From Phycisphaerales bacterium (lineage in GTDB: Bacteria; Planctomycetota; Phycisphaerae; Phycisphaerales; UBA1924): a stretch of 45,518 nucleotides of DNA. The position numbers and the translations under genes were made by a program. The stretch spans positions 1 through 45,518 of the forward strand of contig JAJDDM010000004.1 in NCBI GenBank assembly GCA_029260315.1. The letters run 5' to 3'. Positions 24,673 through 32,642 of the stretch are shown here, in pieces; position 1 is the stretch's first letter; every line of letters begins with the position of its first letter. The notes under the pieces were generated by a model. The model made no database searches, was not told the DNA's origin, and saw only the letters and a list, made by a program, of their open reading frames with translations.

Positions 24673-25992
24673 GTGCCCTTCACCGACACCATCATCGCCC
24701 GCTGCACCCCGCCCGGCCGATCTCCGCGCGCCATGATCCGCCTCTCCGGCCCCAACACCCTGGCAATCGGCACCCATCTCCTCACCCACATCCCGCCCCC
24801 GCGCCGCGTGATACCTACCCGCCTCCGCCTGACTCCCCACAAACTCCCCATCCTCGCCACCCGCTTCGAATCCCCCGCCTCCTACACCGGCGAGGACACC
24901 CTCGAGATCCAACTCCCCGCCAACCCATATCTCATCGAACGAGCCCTCGACGTTTTTCTCAGCGCCGGCGCCCGCCCCGCCCAACCCGGCGAGTTCTCTG
25001 CGCGCGCCTACCTCAACGCCAAGCTCTCACTCGCCGAAGCCGAGGGCGTCGGCGCGATGATCGCCGCCAGGACCACTTCGCAACTGCGCGCCGCCCACCT
25101 GCTGCTCGCCGGCGAGTCCGGGCGCGAGTTCGGCGCGTGGGCCGACGCCGCCGCCCATCTGCTCGCTCTGGTCGAAGCCGGCATCGACTTCACCGATCAG
25201 GAGGACGTCGTCGCCATCGCCCCGCGCGCCCTCGCGAGCGAACTCGACCAACTTCAGAGCGCGATGCACGCCCGCCTTGCGCGCTCCGCGACCCTCACTT
25301 CCCGCACGCAACCCCTCGTCGCCCTCGTCGGCCCGCCCAACGCCGGCAAGAGCTCGCTCTTCAATGCCCTGCTCGGCCGCACGCGCACCATCGCCTCGGA
25401 TGAGCCCGGTACCACCCGCGACGCCATCCTCGAGCCGCTGGATCTCGCCCTGCACGCCGGCCCCGAGATCCTCCTCGCCGACCTCCCGGGCCTGGACGCA
25501 CGAGCCGATACCCCCGCCGAGCGCGCCGCACAAGCCTCGGCCCTCGACACGATCCGCCGAGCCGACCTGCTCATCTCCTGCGACCCCACCGGACGCTTCG
25601 CCGACGCGCCCGAGACCGACCAGCCGATCCTCCGCGTCCGCACCAAGGGCGACCTGCCCGCTGCGTCGAACCACGACTCGCTGCTCAGCGTCTGCTCACT
25701 CGACGGCTGGAATCTCTCGGTCCTCGCCCAAGCCATCGTCGAAGCCGTCGAATCGACCGATCAGAGAGAATCGGACCTCATCCCCCGCCACGCGCGGGTT
25801 CTGGAATCCGCCCGCGCCCACCTCCTCCACGCCCGCGAACTCACCGATCCCGACGCCCGCGCGCTCGACGCGCCAGAGCTCATCGCCGGCGAGCTCCGCC
25901 TCGCCCTCGACGCCCTCGGCGAGCTCGCCGGGCGCGTCACCCCCGACGACGTGATCGGACGGGTGTTTTCCACCTTCTGCGTCGGCAAGTAG
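24673..25992 (+). CDS. mnmE: tRNA uridine-5-carboxymethylaminomethyl(34) synthesis GTPase MnmE
   Basis: With MnmG it modifies the wobble uridine of several tRNAs, using GTP hydrolysis and methylene-THF. The 439-residue length is normal. The N-terminal folate-binding domain ([62 protein letters not shown]) is followed by a G domain: G1 [17 protein letters not shown]2 [11 protein letters not shown]3 LADLPGLD, and G4 RTKGD. The C-terminus is [10 protein letters not shown] with the conserved CxGK. G3 is normally DTAGLR and G4 NKxD, so both nucleotide motifs are altered. The start is GTG 24673, directly before the conserved TDTIIA. Confidence 0.93.
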   Translation: MPFTDTIIARCTPPGRSPRAMIRLSGPNTLAIGTHLLTHIPPPRRVIPTRLRLTPHKLPILATRFESPASYTGEDTLEIQLPANPYLIERALDVFLSAGARPAQPGEFSARAYLNAKLSLAEAEGVGAMIAARTTSQLRAAHLLLAGESGREFGAWADAAAHLLALVEAGIDFTDQEDVVAIAPRALASELDQLQSAMHARLARSATLTSRTQPLVALVGPPNAGKSSLFNALLGRTRTIASDEPGTTRDAILEPLDLALHAGPEILLADLPGLDARADTPAERAAQASALDTIRRADLLISCDPTGRFADAPETDQPILRVRTKGDLPAASNHDSLLSVCSLDGWNLSVLAQAIVEAVESTDQRESDLIPRHARVLESARAHLLHARELTDPDARALDAPELIAGELRLALDALGELAGRVTPDDVIGRVFSTFCVGK

Positions 25993-26146
25993 CCCGCACG
26001 ACCCGCAGGGCTCGCGCCCGATCCGCCATACCCGGCACGAGCCGCCGACGCGCGGCCCTTGCGCCCCCGCCCCCCTCACGCCCCGCCGATCGCCCGCCGA
26101 TGGGAGCAGTGCGGGCGGGTTCGCCGCTCGCAGGGAGGAAGAGATC
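25993..26146. other. Intergenic, mnmE to MshEN gene
   Basis: A GC-rich spacer with no gene. It ends with a very strong ribosome-binding site (AGGGAGGAAGAGATC) just before the ATG at 26147. Confidence 0.3.
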
Positions 26147-26614
26147 ATGCATGTCCGACTCGGCGACCTCCTGGTCGCGCGCGGTGTTATCAGCGAGGAC
26201 CAGCGTCAGCGCATCCTGAGCGTCCAGGCCCACTCGGCCCGCCCCTTCGGCGTCATCGCCGAGCGTCTGTTCGGTATCGACCCTCGCGGCATCGAGCAGG
26301 CCTGGGCCGCGCAGTTCGCGACTCTCGCCGAGCACATCGACCCGCGCCAGTGCTGGCCCACCCCCGAGGTTCTCCAGCTCATCGAGCGCCGCCAGGCCTG
26401 GCAGTTCCGCGTTCTCCCATTGCGCTACGAGGACAGCGAGCTGATTGTCTGCACCGCCGAGCCATTCCTGGCGCGCGCCCTACGATTCGTCGGCTGGCGG
26501 ATCGCCAGCCCCGTCTCGTTCGTGATCGCAGAACCCGAGGCCCTGGGCGAGTCGCTGAGCAAGTGGTACGCGATGGCCGGCCTCGACGCCGAGACCCTCG
26601 CCGCGCCAGGATGA
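26147..26614 (+). CDS. Stand-alone MshEN / GspE N-terminal-like domain protein
   Basis: A 155-residue soluble protein. Its first half, VRLGDLLVARGVISEDQRQRIL, and then PFGVIAERLFGIDPRGIEQAWAAQFAT match the paired-helix MshEN domain found at the N-terminus of type II secretion and type IV pilus ATPases, where it can bind c-di-GMP. The second half (LIERRQAWQFRVLPLRYEDSELIVCTAEP) matches the next GspE-II subdomain. No ATPase domain follows, so it is a domain-only protein, perhaps a c-di-GMP receiver or adaptor. A diguanylate cyclase is encoded at 34341. The ribosome-binding site is strong. Nucleotide binding is an inference. Confidence 0.65.
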   Translation: MHVRLGDLLVARGVISEDQRQRILSVQAHSARPFGVIAERLFGIDPRGIEQAWAAQFATLAEHIDPRQCWPTPEVLQLIERRQAWQFRVLPLRYEDSELIVCTAEPFLARALRFVGWRIASPVSFVIAEPEALGESLSKWYAMAGLDAETLAAPG

Positions 26615-26662
26615 GCAAGGCATCCACCCCGACCCATTGCCCTCGTGTGCCGATTCGGGGGC

Positions 26663-27886
26663 CTATTTCGAGTCCAGCGACTCGTTGTACTTGCGCTCGA
26701 AGTAATCGACCAGTTTCTGCCCGTTCTGTTTCGCCGGCGTGTCGAATCGCTCTGCTAACACCGAAGCCGCCCAGTATGCCAGCGAGTAATCCTTGACCCG
26801 TCTGGAGTTGTTCATCGTGAAGATGAGTGCGGTCTCCAGGCGCGACTTTGCCCTCTTCTGGTCCATCGCCGAGTTCGGCGCCGGCCAAGAACCATCCATC
26901 TGGAGTATAAGCCGGGCGACTTCCTCGCCCACCGCTGCCGCGTGGCTGAACCACTCCCGATCCCGATAGACCCTTGAAATCTCGATCCCGACCTCGGTGA
27001 TATCGGGAAACTCGCGGAACGCTTGTTCGTTCCAGGCGCTCCAAAGTGCTGCGAGGTATTGATCGTTGGATCGTGTTGGGTCGAGGGCCGCTGCGCGCAG
27101 CCGCAGATAGCCGATCCGCGATCCATCGTCCATCCCAAGCTGCGGATACTCGCTCAGCAGTTGGTCCCAGTGCGCGACCGCGGCGTCGGAGGAGCCCAGT
27201 TTCTTGAGAGCGTCGGCGGTGTCCCTCAGTGCCCGCTGGCGCGCCTCATCCCGGACGTTGCCCGCAAAGCGCGGGTCTAACAGAACGGCATTCGCATTGA
27301 ACACGCCCGTTGGATTCTTCTGCATCTGATAGATGTTGACCAGCCCGTTGACCGCAAACTCCAGCTCGCGCGATCCCGACGGAATAGCCACAGAGCCGGT
27401 CGTGAGCGTATCGACCACCAACTGGTAGTACTGGAGAGCCTTTGCTTGCCAATGGAAGGAAGGTTTCTCAGTGAACGCTCGATCTCTGTAGATGCCGCCC
27501 AGCACGCCCGCGCTCTCCGCAGTATCCAGCGGGTCTTTCGAGCGGTCCAGGATCCGCAGATAGATCTGTTCGACGCGATCGCTGTATCCCTCACGTTGGA
27601 ACCCGATCGCGGCCATCTTCAGCCGCAGTTGCCGCGGATCCTCGCCCCGTTGATAGGCTTGCTCGCCTTCCTGGGCGAGCTTCTCGAGGAAGGCCAGCCG
27701 CTCTGCCCCCTCCGCCGCGCTGGAGTACTCGCTTTGGAGCGCCTGGATCTCGTCCATTGTGATCGGCTGCGCCGTGCTCTGCTGCGCTGTGCCCTGTGAC
27801 TCCAGCGCGGCGACACCAACCAATGCCCCCACCACGCCCAGCCCGCACGCGCCCGCCAGAAAGATCTTGATTTGATTCATATTCAT
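26663..27886 (-). CDS. Exported helical-repeat protein, copy 1 of duplicated cassette
   Basis: A 407-residue protein. An N-terminal hydrophobic segment (FLAGACGLGVVGALVGVAAL, about residues 9-28) acts as signal or anchor. The rest is almost wholly alpha-helical and reads like TPR/SEL1-type repeats (LEKLAQEGEQAYQRGEDPRQ, ALQYYQLVVDTLTTG, ALKKLGSSDAAVAHWDQLLSEYPQLG). No catalytic motif is seen. It lies 46 bases downstream of a Cys-rich secreted protein on the same strand. Both genes, their spacing and the shared promoter are repeated at 28877-30881, so the two products probably act together. Compared with copy 2 it has about 17 extra residues just after the hydrophobic segment. The function is unknown. 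Confidence 0.7.
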   Translation of the reverse strand: MNMNQIKIFLAGACGLGVVGALVGVAALESQGTAQQSTAQPITMDEIQALQSEYSSAAEGAERLAFLEKLAQEGEQAYQRGEDPRQLRLKMAAIGFQREGYSDRVEQIYLRILDRSKDPLDTAESAGVLGGIYRDRAFTEKPSFHWQAKALQYYQLVVDTLTTGSVAIPSGSRELEFAVNGLVNIYQMQKNPTGVFNANAVLLDPRFAGNVRDEARQRALRDTADALKKLGSSDAAVAHWDQLLSEYPQLGMDDGSRIGYLRLRAAALDPTRSNDQYLAALWSAWNEQAFREFPDITEVGIEISRVYRDREWFSHAAAVGEEVARLILQMDGSWPAPNSAMDQKRAKSRLETALIFTMNNSRRVKDYSLAYWAASVLAERFDTPAKQNGQKLVDYFERKYNESLDSK

Positions 27887-27932
27887 GTCTCACCTTTGCC
27901 TAGAAGGAATCGCTTTCGGGTCTCTAGCTACG

Positions 27933-28703
27933 CTACGAACCCGCTCCGCACCCGCAGCACGGCGGGCCCTCTGGCGGATCCTCACAGCACGGCTCATCGT
28001 CGCGCTTAAAAGCGACCGATGCGACATTATTCGCGTCGCCGCTCGACACCGCAGTCGCATCGCACCAGACATCAAACTCCTGGGCGCCGTTTCCATCGCA
28101 GTCGCAACGGATCCGGATCCCGCCCGGGATTTCAGAGACTGTCCCCGTGACGCTTAGGATTCTAACCTCCTCCCAGAAGGTTGAGTCAATGCAGTTTGGA
28201 ATGTAACGCATGAGCTCATTACGTTCCCTCGTTGTGCGGCACCCGCTTATCTCGCCGTTGATCTGCACATTCGCGTTGACCGCGGCGAGCAGCTCTGCCG
28301 CCAATCCGGTCTTGGCCTCCACGCCCGCCGAACCCCCGACTGTCCAACATACCTCTACGGTGGTCTCCTCTACCTGGAGCCAGGAAGTCGGAGGGGGCCA
28401 GGACGAGCAATCTTCAAGATACGCGCAGAATCCATCGATCATGGTCCCACCGGTGTTCGTAATGGACTCCTGGACCGGTGTCAGGTCGTACACAGTCTTA
28501 GCCGGATGAACCTGCAGCAACTGAACACCGCCCCCGGTGCCGCACCACTCTCCCATATAGTCCAGGCACGCATCGGGGGAGTTTCCTTCGAGCTCGCTCG
28601 TGCTGCAACCCCAAGGCCAAGCTCCTCCACCCGGCTGCGCCGTGGCTTGGTTGGCAAGCACCGCCGAGAGTGTCACACATACGAGGATCGAGAATCGTGT
28701 CAC
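27933..28703 (-). CDS. Secreted cysteine-rich protein, copy 1 of duplicated cassette
   Basis: A 256-residue exported protein of unknown function. The signal peptide is VTRFSILVCVTLSAVLANQATAQ. The mature protein starts PGGGAWPWGCSTSELEGNSP and has many Cys in pairs, ending CCEDPPEGPPCCGCGAGS. A central CRTTRERNE and WCDATA are shared with copy 2. The GTG at 28703 is the start: it follows an AAAGGAG, and both copies use the same codon. A TTGACA / 17 bases / TACGGT promoter lies upstream. The many paired Cys predict disulfides or metal binding outside the cytoplasm. It is first in a two-gene transcript with the helical-repeat gene. Confidence 0.7.
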   Translation of the reverse strand: MTRFSILVCVTLSAVLANQATAQPGGGAWPWGCSTSELEGNSPDACLDYMGEWCGTGGGVQLLQVHPAKTVYDLTPVQESITNTGGTMIDGFCAYLEDCSSWPPPTSWLQVEETTVEVCWTVGGSAGVEAKTGLAAELLAAVNANVQINGEISGCRTTRERNELMRYIPNCIDSTFWEEVRILSVTGTVSEIPGGIRIRCDCDGNGAQEFDVWCDATAVSSGDANNVASVAFKRDDEPCCEDPPEGPPCCGCGAGS

Positions 28704-28725
28704 GGAAAACTCCTTTACGGACAAA

Positions 28726-28754
28726 ACCGTAATGCAGCCGTGCTCATTTGTCAA
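28726..28754 (-). promoter_or_regulatory. Promoter of cassette copy 1
   Basis: Reading the minus strand, a perfect TTGACA (28749-28754) is followed by 17 bases and TACGGT (28726-28731), 23 bases before the GTG start. The same boxes, spacing and surrounding bases occur before copy 2, which supports a real sigma-70-type promoter. Confidence 0.6.
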
Positions 28755-28876
28755 CATGTAAATCGAGCTTCACGCTCTTTTTGTTTGGCTCTTGGTCGGT
28801 ATTTTGAACAAGCGTTTGAACCGCGCTGTCCGCCTCCACAGACCCGCCCACGTCCCTCGCCGGCCGATTCACGGAC

Positions 28877-30049
28877 CTATTTCGAGCCAAGCGCCTCGTA
28901 GTGCTTGCGCTCGAAGTAATCAACCAGGTTCACCCCCTGCCGCCTCGCGCCCGAGCCGAGCCCCCGCTCCGCCGACACCGTCGCCGCCCAGTGCGCCAGG
29001 GCATAGTCCTTGTTCTTCTCCGCATTGTTCATGGTCCAGACCAGGGCGGTCCGGAGGCGCGCCTTGGCGTTCTTTATCTCTATTATGTTGCTCGGCACAG
29101 GCCAGGAATCCTCCATCTCGAGCACGAGCTGCGCGACACTCTCGCCCATCGCCGCGGCATGGCTGAACCACTCGCGATCCCGGTAGACCCGCGTCATCTC
29201 GAGCCCGACATCGGCGATCCCGGGAAACTGTCGGAACGCCGGCTCGGTCCAGACACTCCCCAGCGCCGCGATGTACGCGTCGTTGGAGCGCGTCGGGTCG
29301 AGCGCCGCCGCGCGCAGCCGCAGCCACCGGATCCGCGATCCATCGTCCATCCCGAGCTGCGGATACTCGCGCAGCAGCCGGTCCCAGTGCGCGACCGCGG
29401 CGTCGTAGGAGCCCAGTTTCTTGAGTGCGCCGGCGGTGCTCCTGAGTGCCCGCTGGCGCGCTTCCTCCGAGACGGTGTCCGCGAAACGCGGGTCAAACAG
29501 AACGGCATTCGCATCGACGATGCCCGATGGGTTCTTCTGCATTTGATAGATGTTGACCAGCCCGTTGACCGCAAACTCCAGCTCGCGGTCTCCCGAGGGG
29601 ATCTTGACCGAGCCGGTCGTGAGCGTATCGACCACCAGCTGGTAGTGCTGGAGGGCCTTCGCTTGCCAGTGGAACGAGGGCTTCTGCGTGAAGGCGCGAT
29701 CTCTGTACATGCTGCCCAGCACGCGCGCGTTGACCGCAATGTCCAGCGGATCCTCGGCGCGGTCCAGCATCCGAATGTAGATCCGCTCGGCGCGATCATC
29801 GTAATCTTCGCGCAGGAGGCCGATCGCGGCCATCTTCAGCCGCAGTTGCCGCGGATCCTCACCCCGTTGATAGGCTAACTCGCCTTCTTGGGCGAGTTTC
29901 TCGAGAAAGGCGAGCCGCTCCGGTTCCGCCGCGCTGGAGTACTCGCTTTGGAGCGACCGGATCTCGTCCATGGTGATCGGCTGCGCCGTGCCCAACATGC
30001 CCAGGCCGCATACACCCGCCAGAAAGATCTTGAGTTGATTCTTATTCAT
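28877..30049 (-). CDS. Exported helical-repeat protein, copy 2 of duplicated cassette
   Basis: A 390-residue paralogue of the protein at 26663, with highly similar residues along its whole length (for example ALQHYQLVVDTLTTGSVKIP, VNGLVNIYQMQKNPSG, YPQLGMDDGSRIRWLRLRA). The N-terminal hydrophobic segment is shorter (FLAGVCGLGMLG) and runs straight into TAQPITMDEI. The pair shows clear divergence in the C-terminal third, so the duplication is not brand new. It is second gene of its cassette, downstream of the Cys-rich gene. The function is unknown. Confidence 0.7.
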   Translation of the reverse strand: MNKNQLKIFLAGVCGLGMLGTAQPITMDEIRSLQSEYSSAAEPERLAFLEKLAQEGELAYQRGEDPRQLRLKMAAIGLLREDYDDRAERIYIRMLDRAEDPLDIAVNARVLGSMYRDRAFTQKPSFHWQAKALQHYQLVVDTLTTGSVKIPSGDRELEFAVNGLVNIYQMQKNPSGIVDANAVLFDPRFADTVSEEARQRALRSTAGALKKLGSYDAAVAHWDRLLREYPQLGMDDGSRIRWLRLRAAALDPTRSNDAYIAALGSVWTEPAFRQFPGIADVGLEMTRVYRDREWFSHAAAMGESVAQLVLEMEDSWPVPSNIIEIKNAKARLRTALVWTMNNAEKNKDYALAHWAATVSAERGLGSGARRQGVNLVDYFERKHYEALGSK

Positions 30050-30095
30050 GTCTCACCTTTGCCTAGAAGGAATCGCTTTCGGGGCTCTTGCTACG

Positions 30096-30881
30096 CTACG
30101 AACCCGCTCCGCACCCGCAGCACGGCGAGCCCTCCGGCGGGGGCTCGCAACACAGCTCGTCGTCACGCTTGAGAGTGATGAATGAGACGTTATCCGCGTT
30201 GCCGCTCGACTGCGCCGTCGCATCGCACCAGACGATGAACTCCTGGGCGTCGGCTCCATCGCAGTTGCAGCTGATGCGGATCCCGCCCGGGTATTCATAG
30301 ACCGTCCCCGTCACGCTCAGGGTCCCGTACTCCTCCCAGAAGCTCGTGTCGAAGCAGTTCGCCAGGCCGCGCTCGACGGCATGAAGCTCCCGCGTCGTCC
30401 GGCACCCGCTCATCTCTCCGTTGATCTGCACATTCGCGTTGACCTCCGCGAGCAGGCGTGTCGCCAATCCGGTCGTGGCCTCCACGCCCGCCGAGCCTCC
30501 GACGGTCCAACATGCCTGGACGGTGGTCTCCCACTCGTAGAGATAGGTGCCCGGATCGGGCATGAGCGAGCAGTCCTCGACGAACTCGCACCATCCCTCG
30601 ATCGTGATCCTCGCCGTGGTGTTGACGGACTCCTCGGCCTGGGTCAGCTCGTACACGGTCTCGGCCGGGAGAATCTCCAGCAGGACCACCCCGTCTGGGA
30701 CATCGGGGTCCACGCCGGCGCACCACGCACCGTTCGCGTCCAGGCAGGCGCCGGGGGAGTTTCCTTCGAGCTCGCTCGTGCTGCAACCCCAAGGCCAAGC
30801 TCCTCCACCCGGCTGCGCCGTGGCTTGGTTGGCAAGCACCGCCGAGAGTGTCACACATACGAGGATCGAGAATCGTGTCAC
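30096..30881 (-). CDS. Secreted cysteine-rich protein, copy 2 of duplicated cassette
   Basis: A 261-residue paralogue of the protein at 27933. The signal peptide and first mature residues (to about residue 43) are nearly identical to copy 1, while the middle differs more (CEFVEDCSLMPDPGTYLYEW against CAYLEDCSSWPPPTSWLQVE). The C-terminal CCEPPPEGSPCCGCGAGS is again conserved. This patchwork suggests gene conversion at both ends or selection on the ends. The GTG start at 30881 follows GAGGAGG. Function is unknown; secretion and disulfide-rich structure are inferred. Confidence 0.7.
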   Translation of the reverse strand: MTRFSILVCVTLSAVLANQATAQPGGGAWPWGCSTSELEGNSPGACLDANGAWCAGVDPDVPDGVVLLEILPAETVYELTQAEESVNTTARITIEGWCEFVEDCSLMPDPGTYLYEWETTVQACWTVGGSAGVEATTGLATRLLAEVNANVQINGEMSGCRTTRELHAVERGLANCFDTSFWEEYGTLSVTGTVYEYPGGIRISCNCDGADAQEFIVWCDATAQSSGNADNVSFITLKRDDELCCEPPPEGSPCCGCGAGS

Positions 30882-30913
30882 GGCAACCTCCTCAAAATAC
30901 GGTTACGGATAAG

Positions 30914-30942
30914 ACCGTAATGCAGCCGTGCTCATTTGTCAA
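30914..30942 (-). promoter_or_regulatory. Promoter of cassette copy 2
   Basis: Reading the minus strand: TTGACA (30937-30942), a 17-base spacer, then TACGGT (30914-30919), 33 bases before the GTG start. It matches the promoter before copy 1. The duplicated block extends upstream beyond it to about 31035. Confidence 0.6.
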
Positions 30943-31088
30943 CATGTAAGTCGAGTCTTACAGTCTTTTTGTTTGGTTTTTGATCCGTATTATGAACGAG
31001 CGTTTGAACCGGGCTGTCCGCCTCCACAGACCCGGCTACGCCCCCATACTTGCACCCCGACCTCGCCCCGCGTCGATACACACCCCGT

Positions 31089-32642
31089 ATGCGCGCTGCG
31101 CCCCAGATCATCGCCCTGGCGACCATCGCCCTGCTCACGCTCGGCATGGTCATGGTCACCAGCGCCGCCATGAGCCTCGACGCCCAGGCCTTCACCTTCC
31201 GCGATGTCCTCGAATCCAAGACAGGCGTGGCGTTCGGTCTGGCGGTCTTCGCGCTGCTGCTCGGTGCGATCACGCCCCTGCGGAGCCTCATGCGCGTCCT
31301 CGCGCGGGCCGCGGGCGATGAGCCGCAACGCTTCGGGCTCTTCCTGCTCATGCTCGCCGGCGGGCTGCTCTTCATCGTCGCCATCCTGCCGTACCTGCCG
31401 GGCTTCGGGCACGCCGTGAACAACTCCCGGCGCTGGATCCGCGTCCCCGGCATCGCGTCGCTTACCATCCAGCCCAGCGAGATCGTCAAGTGGGGCTTGG
31501 TGTTGGTGCTCGCCATCGCCCTCTGGCTGCGGCGCAACGCGACTACACAGGGCCTGCGACCCGTCCTGCCCCTGCTGCTCGTCGCCGGGCTCGTCATCGC
31601 CCCGGTCGTCATCGAGGATCTGGGCACGGGCGTGCTCCTGCTCGCCGTCGCGGGCGTGCTCATCGTCGCCGGCGGCGCCTGCTGGTGGAAGCTCGCCCCC
31701 CTCGGCCTCGTCCCCCTCGCCGGAGCCGTCGCTCTCGTCGCCATCGAGCCCTACCGCATGGCCCGCATCCGCACCTTCCTCGACCCCTTCGCGGACCCCC
31801 AGGGCGAGGGCTACCACGTCGTGCAGTCGATGGCCACCATCGCCGGCGGCGACACCCTCGGGCGCGGCCTGGGCATGGGCATCCAGAAGTTCGGCTATCT
31901 CCCCGAGGATCAGACCGACTTCGTCTTCGCCGTGGTCAACGAGGAACTCGGCCTCGCGGGTGCCGCCCTCGTCGTCTTTCTCTACCTCGCCATCCTCTGG
32001 GCGGGCTTCGCCATCATGCGCGCCGAGCGCCAGCTCGCATTGAAACTCATCGCCCTCGGCGTCGTCACCACCATCGGCGCACAAGCCGCCATCAACCTCC
32101 TCGTCGTCACCGGATGGGCCCCGGCCAAGGGCATCCCGCTGCCCCTGCTCAGCTCCGGCGGCACCGGCTGGATCATGACCGCCGGCTCGCTGGGCCTGCT
32201 GGTCTCCATCGACCGCTCCCGGCGCGACGAAACGATCGACGACATCGAGGACGAGTGGGAGGACGAAGACTTCGAGGAAGATGAAGACGGTCAGGACGAA
32301 GCGGACGAGGACGAGGCTGAAGAAGACGGGCTCGACGAGGATTGGGACGACGACGAGCCCGCCGCCGCGCAGGACGAGTGGGAAGGCGACGAGGCCGACG
32401 AGCAAGAGCAGTGGGAGGGTGACAACGAGCCGTCGGGCGCTGTCGAATTCGAGGCCGACGAAGAGGTCGAGGACGAACTCGAAGACGAGTATGAAGAGGA
32501 TGAGGACGACGCCGAGCCCGGGGCCAACGATGCCGCGGAGGACGCGACCGATGAACAACTCGACGAGGACGACTGGGAGCCCGAAGCCAGCCTCTGGGAC
32601 GGGCTCTACGACGACGACGAAGTCGACGACGAAGCCCGCTGA
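31089..32642 (+). CDS. ftsW: FtsW/RodA/SpoVE-family peptidoglycan glycosyltransferase with acidic tail
   Basis: A SEDS-family polymerase that builds glycan strands from lipid II. Residues 1-379 form the multi-helix membrane core with the family's marks: NNSRRWIRVPGIASLTIQPSE, VVIEDLGTGVLLLAVAGVLI, GEGYHVVQSMATIAGG, LGRGLGMGIQKFGYLPEDQT and FAVVNEELGLAG, then PLPLLSSGGTGWIM. Residues 380-517 are a tail made mainly of Glu and Asp, with Trp scattered in it, which is not part of the usual family. ATG 31089 is preferred over the TTG at 31050. Its stop overlaps the murG start by one base (TGATG), so the two are translationally coupled. That coupling supports an FtsW rather than RodA role. Confidence 0.9.
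   Translation: MRAAPQIIALATIALLTLGMVMVTSAAMSLDAQAFTFRDVLESKTGVAFGLAVFALLLGAITPLRSLMRVLARAAGDEPQRFGLFLLMLAGGLLFIVAILPYLPGFGHAVNNSRRWIRVPGIASLTIQPSEIVKWGLVLVLAIALWLRRNATTQGLRPVLPLLLVAGLVIAPVVIEDLGTGVLLLAVAGVLIVAGGACWWKLAPLGLVPLAGAVALVAIEPYRMARIRTFLDPFADPQGEGYHVVQSMATIAGGDTLGRGLGMGIQKFGYLPEDQTDFVFAVVNEELGLAGAALVVFLYLAILWAGFAIMRAERQLALKLIALGVVTTIGAQAAINLLVVTGWAPAKGIPLPLLSSGGTGWIMTAGSLGLLVSIDRSRRDETIDDIEDEWEDEDFEEDEDGQDEADEDEAEEDGLDEDWDDDEPAAAQDEWEGDEADEQEQWEGDNEPSGAVEFEADEEVEDELEDEYEEDEDDAEPGANDAAEDATDEQLDEDDWEPEASLWDGLYDDDEVDDEAR

Noticed and set aside
30990..32558. A 522-codon minus-strand frame opposite ftsW, with an apparent hydrophobic start
   Set aside because: The hydrophobic residues are only the complement of the acidic tail of the plus-strand gene.
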